This document shows positions 63,895-64,000 of a stretch of DNA of 64,000 bases, piece after piece. Made by a program: the position numbers and the translations under genes. Below the pieces are notes generated by a model. That model saw only the letters and a program-made list of their open reading frames with translations. It was not told the DNA's origin and did not search any database. Position 1 is the stretch's first letter. Each line of letters starts with the position of its first letter. Origin of the DNA: Pelagibacteraceae bacterium AG-325-J13 (GTDB taxonomy: Bacteria > Pseudomonadota > Alphaproteobacteria > Pelagibacterales > Pelagibacteraceae); the NCBI GenBank assembly GCA_003282835.1, contig QBYL01000002.1, forward strand, positions 55,001-119,000, in the 5' to 3' direction.

Positions 63895-64000
63895 TTGAAA
63901 AAAAATTAATTAATAATGGAAAAAAAGTAGATAAGTTTTTGCTTTCTTATATTAAAAAACAGGAGAAATCTTTATTAATTAACCCTATGAAGTATGGAGT
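63891..64000 (+). CDS. ispA: polyprenyl synthetase (IspA-like), N-terminal fragment
   Basis: 36 codons before the window edge: MIEKKLINNGKKVDKFLLSY and ending SLLINPMKYGV. The final LxxxMKYGV corresponds to the LxxaMrYs motif before GGKRxRP in farnesyl-diphosphate synthases, and the place after xseB supports ispA. Partial, so the catalytic Asp motifs cannot be checked. Confidence 0.65.
   Translation, partial: MIEKKLINNGKKVDKFLLSYIKKQEKSLLINPMKYG

Overview
The window looks like a chromosome segment of a SAR11-type alphaproteobacterium (Pelagibacterales). The DNA is very AT-rich, genes are packed with overlaps of 1-4 bases or gaps under about 100 bases, housekeeping gene order is alphaproteobacterial, and a lone 5S rRNA gene sits beside a large surface-polysaccharide block. 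In SAR11 genomes a hypervariable region is known to lie between the 16S-23S rRNA genes and 5S. I read about 1-25,170 as the right part of that region and the rest as core chromosome with two small accessory inserts. The assignment is inference; no 16S or 23S is visible.

Region 1 (1-25,170), surface glycans. A carbamoyltransferase runs off the left edge on the minus strand. Divergent from it is a HisF2-HisH2-WbuX amidotransferase trio, which would turn an N-acetyl sugar into an acetamidino sugar. Next come a MarR-type EPS regulator with a perfect palindrome touching its start codon, and a small protein that I read as a NusG/RfaH-like specialised antiterminator. A short GC-rich hairpin resembling the ops element follows. 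Then a run of 19 plus-strand genes (4,558-22,835) has almost no gaps. Its first half is a legionaminic-acid-type nonulosonate pathway (guanylyltransferase, aminotransferase, N-formyltransferase, synthase, hydrolysing epimerase, dehydratase, CMP-transferase, SDR, Gfo/Idh oxidoreductase). Two poorly known proteins follow. The second half builds a CDP-linked, probably C-methyl-branched deoxysugar (RfbF, RfbG, C-methyltransferase, epimerases, a cupin epimerase) and ends with a family 2 glycosyltransferase. An O-antigen ligase/polymerase-like membrane protein, tRNA-Val and an FkbM methyltransferase close the block on or near the opposite strand.

Region 2 (25,255-29,179), core. The 5S rRNA gene has its own apparent promoter. 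It is followed 10 bases later by rpmJ, a small cox subunit IV gene, the three pnt transhydrogenase genes and a transaldolase.

Region 3 (29,176-32,479), a small accessory cassette: a DUF2334 deacetylase-like protein, a GT2 and two GNAT-type acyltransferases.

Region 4 (32,466-59,671), core. Minus strand: typA, initiator tRNA, cspA, rpsU (apparently starting with ATT), trcR, rpmE, suhB, efp, thiE, fba, pgk, tkt. Plus strand: DUF4164-zapA-fau-ymdB-yebC-ruvC, then tolQRAB-pal-cpoB, tilS-ftsH-folP-glmM-thiD-purA. Then rpoH and rluD (minus) and tRNA-Arg.

Region 5 (59,676-64,000). A minus-strand run of tsaC, two ABC-2 exporter genes, a 2OG-dioxygenase-like protein and a GT17 ends at tRNA-Arg. The window finishes with xseB and the start of an ispA-like prenyl synthase. 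I see no insertion sequence, phage gene or CRISPR array, and no gene-free stretch above 300 bases.
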